A stretch of DNA of 64,000 nucleotides from Chromatiaceae bacterium. Its GTDB lineage: Bacteria > Pseudomonadota > Gammaproteobacteria > Chromatiales > Chromatiaceae. This document shows positions 7,930-16,515 of the stretch, one piece after another. Each line of letters opens with the position of its first letter. The first letter of the stretch is position 1. The stretch is from NCBI GenBank assembly GCA_024235175.1, contig JACKMX010000002.1, positions 248,001 to 312,000 on the forward strand. Direction: 5' to 3'. The translations under genes and the position numbers were made by a program. The notes beneath the pieces were generated by a model. It had not been told where the DNA came from. It made no database searches and was given only the letters and a program-made list of their open reading frames with translations.

Positions 7930-10121
7930 CGTGCTGCGCTCCTCTCCCGGCGATGGTACAGCCGCACGGCCGGAACCGCAGAGAGTATCAGTACCAGCAC
8001 TATCGCTATCAGCGGCCATACGATGGGAGAATTCCATAACGCCCGCTGACGTGCCCTCAATGCGGGATCAAGTGATTTGTATTTAAGTGTGTTGTTCGCC
8101 ATCAGATTCGGCTTAACATTGCCATACCAGGCATGGGAAAGAGAGAAGGCTTTAGGAAAGAAGCCCCAGACCCAGGGTGCTTCACGGCGCAAAATTTCCA
8201 CCATCTGGTCGATAATCTGCTGCCTTTGCGGGCTGTTTTCCATATTCTTCATCTTCACGAACAGCTTATCGAATTCCGGATTACTGTAGTTGGCCGCGTT
8301 TTCGCCTCCATGCTCAACCTTGCCATTGGGACCGTACAGTAAAAACAGAAAATTCTCAGGGTCGGGATAGTCCGCATTCCATCCCCACATAAATATCTGC
8401 CCGGTGCCATCCCGCATCTTCTCCTGGAAGCGGTTGTAGTCACTGGCCCGGATTACCAGTTGCACGCCGAGTTTGGCGAATTGCTTGCGCATCCAGTTGA
8501 GCCGCGCTTTGCCATCCGGTCCGGAGGAGGTGGTGTCGTAATAAAGAATCAGCGATTTCCCGGTTTCCAGGTCTCTTCCATCCGGGTAACCAGCCTGTTT
8601 TAACAGCTCCCTGGCCTGCCCGATCCCCTTGCGACGGACTTTCCCCCCCTGCAGTTCGTAAACATATGGATTGATCCCGTCAACGTCGGATCCGCTGCCG
8701 AAAATTCCTGGCGGTATCGGTCCCTGTGCGGCGACTCCGCGTCCGTTATTGAAAATGGATATATACTCCTCAAAATCCATGGCGATGGAGATTGCCAGCC
8801 TCAGCTTGCGCGCTGATTCCGAATCACCGCCAACCACCGGATCCAGCATATTGAAACCCATGTAGAACACCGAGGATGTGACCGCGGTATTCAGACTGAT
8901 GCCTTTCTCGATCATAGACTCGGTCAGGCCAACTTCCCCCTGCGCTGAAAACTGCACCGCCTGATCGAAACTGTCCGAAGAGATACCCGAGGTATCGTAG
9001 TACCCTTGCAGAAACTTGCTCCAGTAAGGAATTGTCTCTGTCTCCAGACTGTAAAACGCCTTCTCGATCAAGGGCAGCCTTTTGCCGGCATCGTCCAGCA
9101 ATCCCCGCTCCCGGTCACCCGGTTCACCCTCCGAGGGATAGGTTTCCCCATGAAAATTGGGATTCACCGAAAGCACCATACGCAGATTCGGATTATTCTC
9201 CTCCAGCATAAACGGGCCGCTGCCGAGTGGATACCAATTCAAGCTGATATTGCGTTTCTCAAGCCCGGGTTGCGAGTAGAAAGCATCCGCTTCCCAGGGC
9301 ATAGGAGCAAAGAAGGGCATAGCCAGCCAATAGACAAACTGCGGGTATTTCCCCTTCAGCCGGATGCGAAAACTATACCTGTCCAGCAGTTCAACCCCTG
9401 CAATCGAGTAAGGTCTGAGGTCGAAGAAACCGGAGTCTCCTCCACTCTCAGACTGTCTACGGCCATAAAGGTCGTTCAACTCCCGTCCAAATTCAGAAAA
9501 ACCGATAATATAGTCACCCATGATACCGGCGATTGGTGAGTTCAGCCTGGGAAACGCCAACCGTTTTATCTGATAGACGAAATCCTCGGCTGTCACCTCA
9601 CGGGTACCGGTCATGGGGAAATCGGTCAGTGTATTCAATGCTGCGATCTGAAGTTGGCCCAACGAGTGATAGATATACTGCCCGTTGCTATCACGTGCCA
9701 GCGCAGGATGGGGCTGGTAACGCATCTCCTTTTTAATGGTGATATCGTACTCGCTGATATCGATCTCGCTGCTATCGATCTCTTCCGGCAGCAGATTTCC
9801 TTTTGCATCATAGTAACGCGCGACGGGCACGCTCGCCGCGGCCAATGGCACCAGTTGGTAAGGTCGTTTTAAAAAATGATACTGCAGCAGCGGTTCATAT
9901 ATCTGGGCGATAAACTCATACTCATTGGAGCTGTAGGCGCGTACCGGGTCAAGGTGTTTTGGTCGTTCGGAGAACGAGCTGTAAAGGATCTCCTGCCTTG
10001 ATTCGGATGCGGGATAGGGATTGTTCCATTCGCTATCACTGCAACCAGTAAATAGCCAGACAAACAGCAATAAACAGATCCACCTGGTTATGCTGATCAG
10101 CTGTGCCTGATTCACTGCCAT
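7926..10121 (-). CDS. Peptide ABC transporter substrate-binding lipoprotein with C-terminal membrane helix
   Basis: 731 residues of the SBP_bac_5 (DppA/OppA/YejA) family. From the chosen start (MAVNQAQLIS) a signal helix leads to the lipobox LFTGC, so it is a lipid-anchored periplasmic receptor. Family marks include YSSFSERPKHLDPVRAYSS near the N-terminus, FVYQIKRL, and the late WGWNADYPDPENFLFLLYGPNG. Unusually the chain ends with a hydrophobic helix (SPIVWPLIAIVLVLILSAVP) and a basic tail, so it appears anchored at both ends. The start at 10121 was chosen because it gives an intact lipoprotein signal; frames open further upstream to 10223 have no ribosome binding site. Substrate specificity cannot be read. 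Confidence 0.9.
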   Translation of the reverse strand: MAVNQAQLISITRWICLLLFVWLFTGCSDSEWNNPYPASESRQEILYSSFSERPKHLDPVRAYSSNEYEFIAQIYEPLLQYHFLKRPYQLVPLAAASVPVARYYDAKGNLLPEEIDSSEIDISEYDITIKKEMRYQPHPALARDSNGQYIYHSLGQLQIAALNTLTDFPMTGTREVTAEDFVYQIKRLAFPRLNSPIAGIMGDYIIGFSEFGRELNDLYGRRQSESGGDSGFFDLRPYSIAGVELLDRYSFRIRLKGKYPQFVYWLAMPFFAPMPWEADAFYSQPGLEKRNISLNWYPLGSGPFMLEENNPNLRMVLSVNPNFHGETYPSEGEPGDRERGLLDDAGKRLPLIEKAFYSLETETIPYWSKFLQGYYDTSGISSDSFDQAVQFSAQGEVGLTESMIEKGISLNTAVTSSVFYMGFNMLDPVVGGDSESARKLRLAISIAMDFEEYISIFNNGRGVAAQGPIPPGIFGSGSDVDGINPYVYELQGGKVRRKGIGQARELLKQAGYPDGRDLETGKSLILYYDTTSSGPDGKARLNWMRKQFAKLGVQLVIRASDYNRFQEKMRDGTGQIFMWGWNADYPDPENFLFLLYGPNGKVEHGGENAANYSNPEFDKLFVKMKNMENSPQRQQIIDQMVEILRREAPWVWGFFPKAFSLSHAWYGNVKPNLMANNTLKYKSLDPALRARQRALWNSPIVWPLIAIVLVLILSAVPAVRLYHRRERSAAR

Positions 10122-10259
10122 AAAATTACCGTCTTGACCGATAGTAAACAGTATTTTAACCATAGCGCGGGATTTTTGTTGTCGTTTTATGTAAATTTGG
10201 CAACATTCAGATGTCTGTATCACAGTGGCTGAATTTCCCGCATCAGCTGAGGAGTCATA

Positions 10260-11036
10260 ATGGGTTTTTTACAGAACAAACGCATTCTTATAACCGGTGT
10301 GGCCAGTAACCGCTCTATTGCATGGGGCACTGCGATGGCTATGCATCGCGAAGGCGCACAACTCGCTTTTACCTACCAGACCGAAAAACTGAAACCTCGG
10401 GTGGAAAATATGGCCGCCGAGCTAAACTCGTCCATCGCACTGCCATTGGATGTAACTTCTGACCAGCAGATCGATGATCTGTTTCAAAGTCTCGGGCAAG
10501 CCTGGGATGGGTTGGATGGAATTGTGCACTCCATTGGATTCGCTCCGCGGGAACAACTGGAAGGCAGCTATGTGGATGCAGTCACCCGCGAGGGCTTCGC
10601 CATTGCCCACGATATCAGCGCCTATAGCTTTGCCGCTTTGGCAAAGGCCGGCCGGGAGATGATGCAGGGAAGAAATGGCTCTCTACTGACCATGTCCTAC
10701 CTCGGCGCCGTCCGCACTATCCCTAACTACAACGTAATGGGTGTTGCCAAGGCAAGTCTTGAAGCAAACGTCCGTTATCTGGCAGACGCCCTCGGACCTG
10801 AAGGCACCCGGGTCAACGCGATATCGGCAGGTCCGATACGTACCCTTGCCTCAGCCGGAATTTCGGGTTTCAAGGGAATGCTTTCGGAAGGGGAGAAGAA
10901 AAACCCGTTGCGGAGAAACGTAACTATCGAAGAGGTGGGGAATGCGGCCGCTTTCCTCTGCTCTGATCTGGCATCTGGCATCACCGGCGACGTGATCTAT
11001 GTCGATTCAGGCTACCATATTCTTGGTATCGCCTGA
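10260..11036 (+). CDS. fabI: Enoyl-[acyl-carrier-protein] reductase (NADH)
   Basis: 258 residues of the short-chain dehydrogenase fold, performing the last reduction of each fatty-acid elongation cycle. The N-terminus has the FabI variant of the nucleotide motif (ITGVASNRSIAWG, 11-23). The catalytic pair is Tyr157-x6-Lys164 (NYNVMGVAK), with the FabI-specific extra Tyr147 in MSYLGA. GAGGAG lies five bases before the ATG. Length matches the family (262 in E. coli). It is divergent from the peptide importer and followed by a hairpin shared with ppiD. This is the triclosan-target type of enoyl reductase; no alternative FabV/FabK is seen nearby. Confidence 0.97.
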   Translation: MGFLQNKRILITGVASNRSIAWGTAMAMHREGAQLAFTYQTEKLKPRVENMAAELNSSIALPLDVTSDQQIDDLFQSLGQAWDGLDGIVHSIGFAPREQLEGSYVDAVTREGFAIAHDISAYSFAALAKAGREMMQGRNGSLLTMSYLGAVRTIPNYNVMGVAKASLEANVRYLADALGPEGTRVNAISAGPIRTLASAGISGFKGMLSEGEKKNPLRRNVTIEEVGNAAAFLCSDLASGITGDVIYVDSGYHILGIA

Positions 11037-11079
11037 GCGGTATGTAGTATTCGGGGGCGGCATTTGTGCTGTAAGAAGA

Positions 11080-11112
11080 TACGGCAGCCTAAACCAGGCT
11101 GCCGTACTTTGT
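11080..11112. terminator. Bidirectional terminator between fabI and ppiD
   Basis: Perfect 11-bp stem TACGGCAGCCT (11080-11090), five-base loop, AGGCTGCCGTA (11096-11106), followed by CTTTGTTG on the + strand. It lies between two convergent genes, fabI (+) and ppiD (-). Confidence 0.75.
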
Positions 11113-11137
11113 TGATTTACGACACCGTCTACGCTGC

Positions 11138-13045
11138 CTAACCATCCCGCTTGTTGATAACGATTTTAGCGCTATCTTCAAGATTCTGTATCAGGTGCTG
11201 GAAGTAAGTCTGCCCCCGGGATCTTTCCAAAGCACTTTTCAGCGCTTCCACGCCGCCGATTTCACCCGCATCCTTGTCACTGCCGTCCGCGACATGGTTC
11301 AGTGCAAGTACCGCAAAGTCACCGTTCGTCAGCTTCGCTTCGCCAAAACTTCTGCCACCCTCATTCGGTCTTGGCAGTCGGAACAGGCTTGCATTAACCT
11401 CCTCTGGAAGCTCATTGTTACTACGGTCAACCGCCTTTTTACTGATAATTTCCAGGCCAGCACTTGCAGCCATGGATTCAAAGCCTTCGCCGCCGGAGAG
11501 TGCGCTTAACATCTCTCTGCCTCTGCTTTGTGCGAGCTTGGATGCGGCCTCGGATTTGAGCTGAGCTGCAATCTCCTCTTTCACAGCATCCAACGGTCGC
11601 ACCGAAGACTCCTCGTGCTCGACCACACGCAGCACCAGGATATGTTCAGGGCCAATTTCGATGGCTTCACTGTTGTGACGTTCCAGCAACACATCATCGC
11701 TGAATGCAGCGCCTGTCACCTTGCTGGATGCAAACGGACCACTGCCGCCATTGCGTTCAATCCATTCGCTTTTCTTGGTTTCAATACCAAGCGCTTCTGC
11801 GGCAGGTTGCAGACTGTCGGGGTCTTCATAGGCAAGATCACTTAACCGCTCAGCATATTCGTAGAACAGTCTTTCAGCCTCACTTTTCAGATATGCAGAC
11901 TTAATCTGATCCTTAACCTCATCATAGTGCTTGCCGCTCGCCGCCTGGATGCCCGTCAATTTGATGATATGGTAGCCAAACGTGGTCTTGACCGGCTCAC
12001 TGACCTCATCCAATGACATCGCAAACACTACTTCATCGAAGGCCTGATCCATGATGCCTTTTTCGAAATAATCCAGGTCCCCGCCGGAATCTGCAGATCC
12101 GGGGTCTTGAGAGAGCTCTTTGGCCACTTTGGCAAAATCCTCGCCGCCGCGTATTCGTTGCAGCGCATCCGAGGCCTTTTTCATCACTTCAGCTTCTGTG
12201 GCCTTCCCCTCACCCTGCACAAAAAGGATATGGCTCGCACGCCGGCGTTCAGGTACTGCATACTCGTTCTTGTGCTGTTCGTAGTAACCAAGCAACAAAG
12301 CTTCTTCAGCCTTAAGTGTCTTGGAGATATTGGATACATCCAGCTCGATGTACTCAATCTTTACTCTCTCCTGTGCCATGTATGACTGCTGATTGGCTTC
12401 ATAATGACTGCGAATGTCAGCTTCGGAGACCTCGACATCTTTCATGAAACCGGCTGCCGGAATAATGACATAATCCAACCCGCGGCGTTGCATGCGCAGT
12501 CTCAGTAAGTCCTGCAGCTCGGCTTCAGTGGCAAATTCGGTGCCGCTCACACTTCCTGAAAGTTGCTCGGTCATCAGTGATTGCCTGACCTGGGATTCAA
12601 ACCCGACCGGGCTCAATCCCTGATTGCGAAGCGTTCGCTCATAAACTTCATTGTTGAATGTTCCGCCTACGGAAAATGCGGGGATACTGTTGATATATGC
12701 CCGAACCAATGCGTCACCAGCACTGAATCCCATATCACTCGATGCCTGAAGCACAAGTCTGTCCCTGATAATGCTCGACAGGAACTCTTTACGCATACGG
12801 GTGTCGTCAATCAGCTCGGGGCGATAGTTATTGCCAAGCTGGTCACGCAGCCGCTGTCTGAACTGCCGGTAACCGTTCTCGAACTCCCGCTCAGTAATAT
12901 CCTGGCCATTGACCGATGCTACGACCTGAGTCGAACCACCATCGAGATAGGAGCTGATGCCCCACAGTGCAAAAGGCACGCTGATAAGAATAACAATAAA
13001 CCAGGCTATCCAGCCTTGCGCGCGTTCCCTGATTTCCTGAAGCAT
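11138..13045 (-). CDS. ppiD: Periplasmic chaperone / peptidyl-prolyl isomerase PpiD
   Basis: 635 residues. A short cytoplasmic N-terminus is followed by one membrane anchor (about 13-33, WIAWFIVILISVPFALWGISS), a SurA-N-like chaperone region (about 40-230) and a parvulin domain (about 265-360, with RRASHILFV, GGDLDYFEKG and FGYHIIKLTG). A second, degenerate PPIase-like C-terminal region follows. In the family PpiD is anchored in the inner membrane near SecYEG and helps exported proteins fold. It lies downstream of hupB as in E. coli, but two tRNA genes and a terminator intervene, so it probably has its own promoter. Confidence 0.94.
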   Translation of the reverse strand: MLQEIRERAQGWIAWFIVILISVPFALWGISSYLDGGSTQVVASVNGQDITEREFENGYRQFRQRLRDQLGNNYRPELIDDTRMRKEFLSSIIRDRLVLQASSDMGFSAGDALVRAYINSIPAFSVGGTFNNEVYERTLRNQGLSPVGFESQVRQSLMTEQLSGSVSGTEFATEAELQDLLRLRMQRRGLDYVIIPAAGFMKDVEVSEADIRSHYEANQQSYMAQERVKIEYIELDVSNISKTLKAEEALLLGYYEQHKNEYAVPERRRASHILFVQGEGKATEAEVMKKASDALQRIRGGEDFAKVAKELSQDPGSADSGGDLDYFEKGIMDQAFDEVVFAMSLDEVSEPVKTTFGYHIIKLTGIQAASGKHYDEVKDQIKSAYLKSEAERLFYEYAERLSDLAYEDPDSLQPAAEALGIETKKSEWIERNGGSGPFASSKVTGAAFSDDVLLERHNSEAIEIGPEHILVLRVVEHEESSVRPLDAVKEEIAAQLKSEAASKLAQSRGREMLSALSGGEGFESMAASAGLEIISKKAVDRSNNELPEEVNASLFRLPRPNEGGRSFGEAKLTNGDFAVLALNHVADGSDKDAGEIGGVEALKSALERSRGQTYFQHLIQNLEDSAKIVINKRDG

Positions 13046-13067
13046 GTCATTTCTCTCGATTGCTTGG

Positions 13068-13103
13068 CCAAAAACAGAAACGGGGCATCTTTACGATGCC
13101 CCG
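13068..13103 (-). terminator. Terminator after the tRNA-Val/tRNA-Asp unit
   Basis: Stem CGGGGCATC (13095-13103 as read on the minus strand), five-base loop, GATGCCCCG, then TTTCTGTTTTT. It lies directly after tRNA-Asp and before ppiD. Confidence 0.85.
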
Positions 13104-13119
13104 CGTGTCTTCTCAGGTC

Positions 13120-13196
13120 TGGCGGAGCGGACGGGGCTCGAACCCGCGACCCCCGGCGTGACAGGCCGGTATTCTAACCAACTGAACTACCGCTCC
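13120..13196 (-). tRNA. tRNA-Asp (anticodon GTC)
   Basis: 77 bases on the minus strand, beginning GGAGCGG and ending CCGCTCC-G-CCA with an encoded CCA. Anticodon loop CTGTCAC reads GTC. TTCGAGC occupies the T loop and AGTTCAGTTGGTTAGA the D arm. It sits five bases after tRNA-Val and the two are probably co-transcribed with hupB. Confidence 0.97.
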
Positions 13197-13201
13197 AAAA
13201 T

Positions 13202-13277
13202 TGGTGGGCGCTGCAGGGATCGAACCTGCGACCCTCGCCTTGTAAGGGCGATGCTCTCCCAGCTGAGCTAAGCGCCC
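13202..13277 (-). tRNA. tRNA-Val (anticodon TAC)
   Basis: 76 bases on the minus strand, beginning GGGCGCT and ending AGCGCCCACCA, CCA encoded. The anticodon arm CGCCCTTACAAGGCG gives TAC. It follows hupB by 13 bases. Confidence 0.97.
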
Positions 13278-13290
13278 GCGTGAAGGGCCG

Positions 13291-13563
13291 CTAGTTTACG
13301 GCATCCTTGAGTGCTTTACCAGCTTTGAATGCCGGATTCTTAGAGGCCTTGATTTCAATTGCGGCACCCGTTTGGGGGTTACGCCCTGTCCGGGCTGCAC
13401 GTTCCCTGACCGAAAAAGAGCCGAACCCGACAACGTTAACCTGATCGCCCACCTTCAGTGATGCGGTAATGGCCTCGATCATACCATCAAGCGCACGGCC
13501 TGCCGCGGCTTTGGAGATATCCGCACTCTCTGCCATCGCATCAACCAACTCCGTCTTGTTCAT
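13291..13563 (-). CDS. hupB: DNA-binding protein HU-beta
   Basis: 90 residues, a nucleoid protein that bends DNA as a dimer. MNKTELVDAMAESADISK and the signature GFGSFSVRERAARTGRNPQTG are diagnostic; the arm ends with the Pro of KNPAFKAGKALKDAVN. The start is the ATG at 13561-13563, since AGGGGAG lies about nine bases upstream; an ATG three codons earlier is too close to that site. A strong promoter (TTGACA-N18-TATAAA) lies about 100 bases upstream. The order lon-hupB-ppiD is conserved in Gammaproteobacteria. Confidence 0.97.
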   Translation of the reverse strand: MNKTELVDAMAESADISKAAAGRALDGMIEAITASLKVGDQVNVVGFGSFSVRERAARTGRNPQTGAAIEIKASKNPAFKAGKALKDAVN

Positions 13564-13666
13564 TCTAACCATCTCCCCTGTGTAGGATTCGTACGCGACC
13601 TCTTATTGCCCTTCAGCCTGAGAATCGCATGGGATTTTAATCAATTGAGTAAAAAAATGGGCCCAA

Positions 13667-13696
13667 TTTATACCAGTGACCCTGTTTAAGTGTCAA
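13667..13696 (-). promoter_or_regulatory. Sigma-70 promoter of hupB
   Basis: On the minus strand TTGACA (13691-13696), an 18-base spacer and TATAAA (13667-13672). The -35 is perfect and the -10 is five of six. It lies about 105 bases before the hupB start. Confidence 0.75.
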
Positions 13697-13819
13697 GGTA
13701 ACACACACGTGAATACATCTCCCTCCCATCTGTTACAGCCATCTGCCACCTGCTGTTTTGAAAGCATATTGCAGGTTAGTGGATAACCACCTTAAATCTG
13801 ACAGGCTGCCTGCCGCTTA

Positions 13820-16261
13820 TCAATGTTGAGTTAAGGTACTACTCTTTTTGGTGACTTTTTTCCGAGTAGCCACTTTTTGCTTGGCATCATCCTCATCCTG
13901 TTCAAAAGCTTCCGGAATTTGCGTCAATGCAATTTCCAGCACCTGATCGATCCAACGTACAGGTTTGATTTCAAGATTCTGTTTGATATTTTTTGGAATC
14001 TCCACCAGATCGCGCTCGTTCTCCTGGGGAATAATAACGGTCTTGATACCGCCACGATGAGCAGCAAGTAATTTCTCTTTAAGACCACCAATCGGCAGCA
14101 CTTCGCCCCTTAGTGTAATCTCGCCGGTCATTGCGACATCGGCCCGCACCGGAATTTGGGTAAGTGCCGAAACCAGGCATGTGCACATACCGATTCCTGC
14201 ACTTGGACCATCTTTCGGAGTGGCCCCTTCGGGGACATGAATGTGTACATCATGTTTCTGATGAAAGTCCTCTGCAAGTCCGAGTGCTTCTGCTCTACTG
14301 CGTACGACAGTCATGGCGGCCTGTATCGACTCCTGCATCACCTCGCCCAACTGCCCTGTATGACTCAACTTACCATTGCCCGGCACAAGAGCCGCCTCGA
14401 TATGCAGCAGTTCACCGCCCACTTCTGTCCAGGCCAGTCCGGTTACCTGCCCGACCTGGTCATACTCATCAACTTCGCCATAACGAAATCGCTTGACGCC
14501 CAAATACCTGTCGAGGCTGCTCGGGGTGATGGTAATCCGCTGGTCCCGTCGCTTCAGCAATATCTGTTTTACCACTTTACGACAGATTTTTGATATCTCC
14601 CGTTCCAGATTACGCACACCCGCCTCGCGCGTATAGAAACGCACGATATCCCTGATTGCGCTTTCACGTATCATTAACTCGGTCTCCGCAAGACCGTGGT
14701 TTTCAACCTGCTTTGGAATCAGATAGCGCAGTGCAATATTGATTTTTTCGTCTTCGGTATACCCGGACAGGCGAATTACCTCCATTCGGTCCAGCAGCGC
14801 CGGTGGAATATTCATGGTATTCGCCGTGGCAACAAACATCACTTCAGAAAGATCGAAGTCCACCTCCAGATAGTGATCCACGAATGTGTGATTCTGCTCC
14901 GGGTCCAGCACTTCGAGTAGGGCAGACGCTGGATCACCACGGAAGTCCATCGCCATTTTATCTATCTCGTCCAACAAAAACAGTGGGTTCCTGGTTTCTA
15001 TCCTGGAAAGGTTCTGAATGATTTTTCCCGGAAGCGCACCGATGTAGGTTCTTCTGTGCCCCCTTATTTCGGCCTCATCCCGAACACCGCCCAAGGCCAT
15101 GCGCACAAACTTTCTATTGGTGGCATGAGCAATCGATTGACCTACCGACGTCTTTCCGACTCCGGGAGGACCAACCAGGCAAAGAATGGGACCCTTAAGC
15201 TTGCGCACACGCTGCTGCACGGCCAGATACTCTGTTATACGCTCCTTCACCTTCTCAAGCCCGTAATGGTCGGCCTCAAGAACATCCTCTGCCATCTTCA
15301 GATCGTTACGAATCTTAGTGCGTTTTTTCCAAGGCACATTGACCAGAGTATCTATATAGTTACGCACTACAGTCGCTTCTGCGGACATTGGCGACATGAG
15401 TTTCAGTTTATTCAGTTCTGCCAGCGCTTTGGATTTCGCCTCTTTCGGCATGCCCGCTTTCTCAATACGATTTGTCAGGTCCTCAATTTCGTTTGGCGCT
15501 TCCTCCAATTCCCCCAGTTCCTTCTGGATCGCCTTCATCTGTTCATTCAGATAGTACTCGCGCTGATTCTTCTCCATCTGACGCTTAACCCTGCCGCGGA
15601 TGCGCTTCTCTATCTGCAAAAGGTCATTTTCAGACTCCATCAGCCCCATCAGGTGTTCGAGGCGGGCCGAAATATCGGCCATCTCCAGAACCTCCTGTTT
15701 TTCGTTCAGTTTTAGCGACATATGAGCGGCCATCGTATCCGCAAGGCGGCTCGGATCGTCTATGCTGGAAAGTGAAGTGAGCACCTCTGGAGGCACCTTC
15801 TTATTCAACTTGACATATTGATCAAACAGGGTGGTGGCAGATCGCATCAACACGTCGATTTCGCGCTCATCCAACGTGAGAATGTCTTTGATCACTTTCA
15901 TCTTGGCGGAAAAGTAATCATCGGTAGAGATGTACTTGACGATCCTCGAACGATCACCGCCCTCCACCAAAACCTTTACTGTGCCATCTGGCAGCTTGAG
16001 CAGTTGAAGTATGTTTGCCAATGTTCCAACCTGGTACATATCGTCCAGAGTCGGGTCATCGGTGTCAGCGCTCTTCTGTGCTACCAGCAGGATCTGCTTA
16101 TTGTCCTTCATCGCTGCATCCAATGCCTGGATCGATTTATCCCGCCCGACAAACAGCGGAATAACCATGTGCGGGTAAACCACAACGTCACGCAGCGGCA
16201 GCACGGGAACAGGACCCTTTGGCTCTAAATCTACTGCAATATCATTATCTTCTTGACCCAT
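13820..16261 (-). CDS. lon: ATP-dependent protease La
   Basis: 813 residues. An N-terminal substrate-binding LON domain (PVLPLRDVVVYPHMVIPLFVGR) is followed by a coiled-coil region (MEKNQREYYLNEQMKAIQKELGE), the AAA+ module with Walker A GPPGVGKT and LLDEIDKM, and the protease domain. The catalytic Ser lies in PKDGPSAG and the partner Lys in GGLKEKLLAAHRGG. It degrades misfolded and regulatory proteins in the cytoplasm. The ATG at 16259-16261 was chosen because GGAGAA precedes it by eight bases; the frame stays open to 16318. A close sigma-32 promoter match stands 165 bases upstream. The C-terminus (AKQKVATRKKVTKKS) is Lys-rich, a common variable tail. Confidence 0.97.
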   Translation of the reverse strand: MGQEDNDIAVDLEPKGPVPVLPLRDVVVYPHMVIPLFVGRDKSIQALDAAMKDNKQILLVAQKSADTDDPTLDDMYQVGTLANILQLLKLPDGTVKVLVEGGDRSRIVKYISTDDYFSAKMKVIKDILTLDEREIDVLMRSATTLFDQYVKLNKKVPPEVLTSLSSIDDPSRLADTMAAHMSLKLNEKQEVLEMADISARLEHLMGLMESENDLLQIEKRIRGRVKRQMEKNQREYYLNEQMKAIQKELGELEEAPNEIEDLTNRIEKAGMPKEAKSKALAELNKLKLMSPMSAEATVVRNYIDTLVNVPWKKRTKIRNDLKMAEDVLEADHYGLEKVKERITEYLAVQQRVRKLKGPILCLVGPPGVGKTSVGQSIAHATNRKFVRMALGGVRDEAEIRGHRRTYIGALPGKIIQNLSRIETRNPLFLLDEIDKMAMDFRGDPASALLEVLDPEQNHTFVDHYLEVDFDLSEVMFVATANTMNIPPALLDRMEVIRLSGYTEDEKINIALRYLIPKQVENHGLAETELMIRESAIRDIVRFYTREAGVRNLEREISKICRKVVKQILLKRRDQRITITPSSLDRYLGVKRFRYGEVDEYDQVGQVTGLAWTEVGGELLHIEAALVPGNGKLSHTGQLGEVMQESIQAAMTVVRSRAEALGLAEDFHQKHDVHIHVPEGATPKDGPSAGIGMCTCLVSALTQIPVRADVAMTGEITLRGEVLPIGGLKEKLLAAHRGGIKTVIIPQENERDLVEIPKNIKQNLEIKPVRWIDQVLEIALTQIPEAFEQDEDDAKQKVATRKKVTKKSSTLTQH

Positions 16262-16425
16262 TTTGGGTTCTCCAACTGACGAGCTCTTTTCCCGATAGCG
16301 CAAGCGGTTAAAAAACAAAACGATCCGCAGGAACTATCCGTCGATCTTTTCACCGGAACCGCAGATCGAAAAGATGGTCTGGCAAAAAACAGTTTGCCAC
16401 CAGCTTGACTGCTATCCGTTCTTTT

Positions 16426-16454
16426 AAATGGGGCTAAAGTGGAGAATCTTCAAC
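16426..16454 (-). promoter_or_regulatory. Sigma-32 (heat-shock) promoter of lon
   Basis: Minus strand GTTGAAG (16448-16454), 14-base spacer, CCCCATTT (16426-16433). The -10 matches the RpoH consensus CCCCATNT completely and the -35 matches the TTGAA core. It stands between clpX and lon, so lon has its own heat-shock start site. Confidence 0.7.
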
Positions 16455-16515
16455 ACCCGGAACTGGCCGGGTGAAAAGACGTCGGCCTCAGTAACTAACC
16501 GCTCAGTATGTAATA

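Noticed and set aside
16454..16473. Terminator after clpX
   Set aside because: The CACCCGG/CCGGGTG stem has no T-run and overlaps the lon -35 element.
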